From Trichomonas vaginalis G3 (lineage: Eukaryota > Parabasalia > Trichomonadida > Trichomonadidae), in the NCBI RefSeq assembly GCF_026262505.1, contig NC_067206.1, positions 8,518,053-8,578,736 of the forward strand: a DNA stretch of 60,684 nt, in the 5' to 3' direction. Below the pieces are notes generated by a model, which saw only the letters and a list, made by a program, of their open reading frames with translations, did not search any database and was not told the origin of the DNA. Numbering within the stretch: the first letter of the stretch is position 1; every line of letters begins with the position of its first letter. This document shows positions 59,113 through 60,684 of the stretch, piece by piece. The position numbers were made by a program, and so were the translations under genes.

Positions 59113-60684
59113 AAATCTTCTGAAAAATAATATCACATAAACTCATATTATTTTCTAATATATAACTATTTTATATAAAAATCAAATTCAATGATCTTAA
59201 AAGCGAAGGATAAACCTCAAAATTTACGAATATAATGAGTGGGAATATAATGCTTATCTATCATAAAACCATATGAAATATCAATTTTTGCTTTACGCCT
59301 AATTTTTGACGACAATTAGCAAAAAATGTTAAATGTTAACACTCAGTCCATTTGAATATGAAAAATAAAATTGACTTTGATTAAATGTTTTTATTTATCA
59401 TGCAATTCTTCTTGCGACCAAAGATTTGAATAAAAGTTCAAAAAATAAGATAGCTTAAAAAATAATATACGGTAGTGTTTACTAATAGATGAATAGTATA
59501 TAAATTCTATTAAAATGGATTTGATCCAAAAAATATATAAAATTTGATCATAAATAAAATCGTTTTAAATTACTTCTTCATTTAAATTATAACAATTATT
59601 TTTGATTTTTATTTATCATCCACATTCAAATTTGAATCTTATCACAAAAGAAGGACCACTTTTATGACTACTGCCAAATCTATAAACAGAGAATGGCTAT
59701 TTGAAGCTAAAAGAAGAATAGAAGAAGGTGAATATTACAAAAGTGTGGGAAAGGAAGTTGAATTGGAAAATGGTAAAATTAAATTGAATGTTGCCGAAAA
59801 TACAATAAGAAGAGCATTTCAACTTCAAGAAATCGAATTACCAAAAGTTAGTCGCGGCAGAAAACCAAATCCACCAACATTTGAACAAAAACAATTAATT
59901 AATTCTTGTGTTTCACAATATAAAGGAGGAATTTCAAAAACTTATTTATTGATTAAAAGGTTTCAAAATATTGTTCAAAATCCCGATTGTGAGAAAGAAA
60001 AAGAAGAAATTGCAAAAGAATTTGAAAATATAGAAGATTTGACAAAAGATCAAATTTTTGACAATTTACAAAAAATAAAGCCTCATCAAGTGGAAAAATT
60101 TATGATGGAATCAGGTTTATCTTCAAAAAGAGATTACAAACCAGCAGATCCACCTACCAAATATCGTGCCATATCAAAGAATTTGATATGGCACTGCGAT
60201 ATTCATTACCTTCACGGTAATGTTTCTTTTCCATTCTTTGCCATATTGAATGATATGACACGTAAAGTTCTCAAAACTAAATTATTGAAAAACAAGTCTT
60301 CCAACTCAACAGCGAATATTTTAAGAAAACTTTTAGAGGAGTTTATCCCTTACTGCATCTGGACCGATAACGGCGGTGAAAACCGCGGTGAATTCGGCCA
60401 GGTTATGCAGGAAAACGGAATAGTTTGGAAGCACACCTTGCCGTATATGCCAAGACAGAACGGCAAGGTGGAGCGCCTGTGGCCAAGCTTAGAAAAGTTT
60501 TTGCCAGACGAGTTGGATGATATTCAACAAATCAAGGACTCAGTTCAGCAGTTCATTGAAAAATACAACAATACACCACATTTATCTCTCGATATTAATC
60601 CAAAAACGAATAGTAATTACACTCCTAACGAATTATTCGAAGTTTCAAAATTTTGGTACGAGCCAGAAATGCAAAAATGGGAGT
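59113..60684 (+). mobile_element. Integrase transposon, copy 7 (cut by window end)
   Basis: Left arm 59113-59560 is complete; the right arm lies beyond the window. Confidence 0.7.
59664..60684 (+). CDS. IS481/Ginger-like integrase, copy 7 (3' end off window)
   Basis: Open from its ATG to the window edge: 340 codons plus one base, all matching copy 1 and including the full catalytic triad. Only the last 13 codons are missing, because the window ends there. Confidence 0.87.
   Translation, partial: MTTAKSINREWLFEAKRRIEEGEYYKSVGKEVELENGKIKLNVAENTIRRAFQLQEIELPKVSRGRKPNPPTFEQKQLINSCVSQYKGGISKTYLLIKRFQNIVQNPDCEKEKEEIAKEFENIEDLTKDQIFDNLQKIKPHQVEKFMMESGLSSKRDYKPADPPTKYRAISKNLIWHCDIHYLHGNVSFPFFAILNDMTRKVLKTKLLKNKSSNSTANILRKLLEEFIPYCIWTDNGGENRGEFGQVMQENGIVWKHTLPYMPRQNGKVERLWPSLEKFLPDELDDIQQIKDSVQQFIEKYNNTPHLSLDINPKTNSNYTPNELFEVSKFWYEPEMQKWE

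Larger units (their letters stand above)
52178..60684 (+). repeat. Tandem array unit 7 (partial, 8,507 bp); terminal repeat of unit 1
   Basis: Collinear with bases 1-8507 at a constant offset of 52,177: every landmark compared (pogo relic, minus-strand fragment, minisatellite of the same 2.4 copies, integrase start) falls exactly there. It shares unit 1's private variants CACTACCGG and the short homopolymer near its base 408. Units 2-6 do not keep a constant offset to unit 1. This is what a circular or looped assembly path looks like when it is written past its own start. It ends inside the integrase gene. Confidence 0.95.

Noticed and set aside
1-60684. Reassigned UGA codon (in-frame TGA in three frames otherwise open)
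   Set aside because: TGA interrupts the 1028-1405 frame, the pogo relic and the USP fragment, but the intact integrase has no internal TGA and uses TGG for tryptophan. The pogo relic also has TAA stops and frame changes, so simple decay explains all three.
1-60684. rRNA, tRNA or rDNA-type spacer array
   Set aside because: The unit size is in the range of rDNA repeats, but no conserved rRNA or tRNA segment is recognisable and GC-rich sequence is limited to the minisatellite and part of the integrase.

Overview
The window is an almost pure head-to-tail tandem array. One composite unit of about 8.5-9.0 kb is repeated seven times: six complete units at 1-8660, 8661-17185, 17186-26194, 26195-34974, 34975-43637 and 43638-52177, then a seventh (52178-60684) cut by the window end inside its integrase gene. 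No unique flanking sequence is visible. The base composition is very AT-rich. The reading frames that can be recognised are eukaryotic: a pogo/Tigger-type (DDE_1) transposase relic, a ubiquitin-specific protease fragment, and an IS481/Ginger-like integrase with no visible introns. An initiator-like TCACA lies about 20 nt before the integrase ATG. Together these suggest a trichomonad (parabasalid) nuclear genome. That assignment is an inference, and another AT-rich protist is possible.

Layout of one unit, using the first: 1-365 is the right arm of a long inverted repeat. 366-1027 is AT-rich with no gene. 1028-1405 is an unrecognised decayed reading frame. 1570-2973 is a dead pogo-like transposase gene. 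2974-4025 is AT-rich and holds a short direct repeat. 4026-4330 is a fold-back (MITE-like) element. 4331-4978 is empty. 4979-5326 (minus strand) is the C-terminal piece of an unrecognised helical protein. 5327-6331 is a hairpin-rich block built around a GC-rich 122-bp minisatellite. 6332-6643 is a fragment of a ubiquitin-specific protease catalytic domain. 6936-9025 is a compact element in which near-identical 448-bp inverted repeats bracket a single 353-aa integrase gene; it crosses into the next unit.

The only gene that looks functional is the integrase, with catalytic triad D179, D235, E270. It gives the same intact 353-aa protein in five of six complete copies; the sixth is broken and the seventh is cut by the window end. 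Everything else protein-like is already decayed, in essentially the same way in every unit, so decay came before amplification. The main difference between units is the minisatellite copy number (1.4 to 5.4), plus scattered small indels that cluster in patches and often fall in homopolymers.

The first 8,507 bases reappear at the end at a constant offset of 52,177, with shared private variants. The assembly therefore probably walked once around a six-unit loop and re-entered it. The underlying DNA could be a real circle, or a longer chromosomal array folded by the assembler. The most interesting possibility is that an integrase transposon has become part of a self-homogenising or extrachromosomal tandem array. 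Sequence alone cannot separate this from ordinary segmental amplification.
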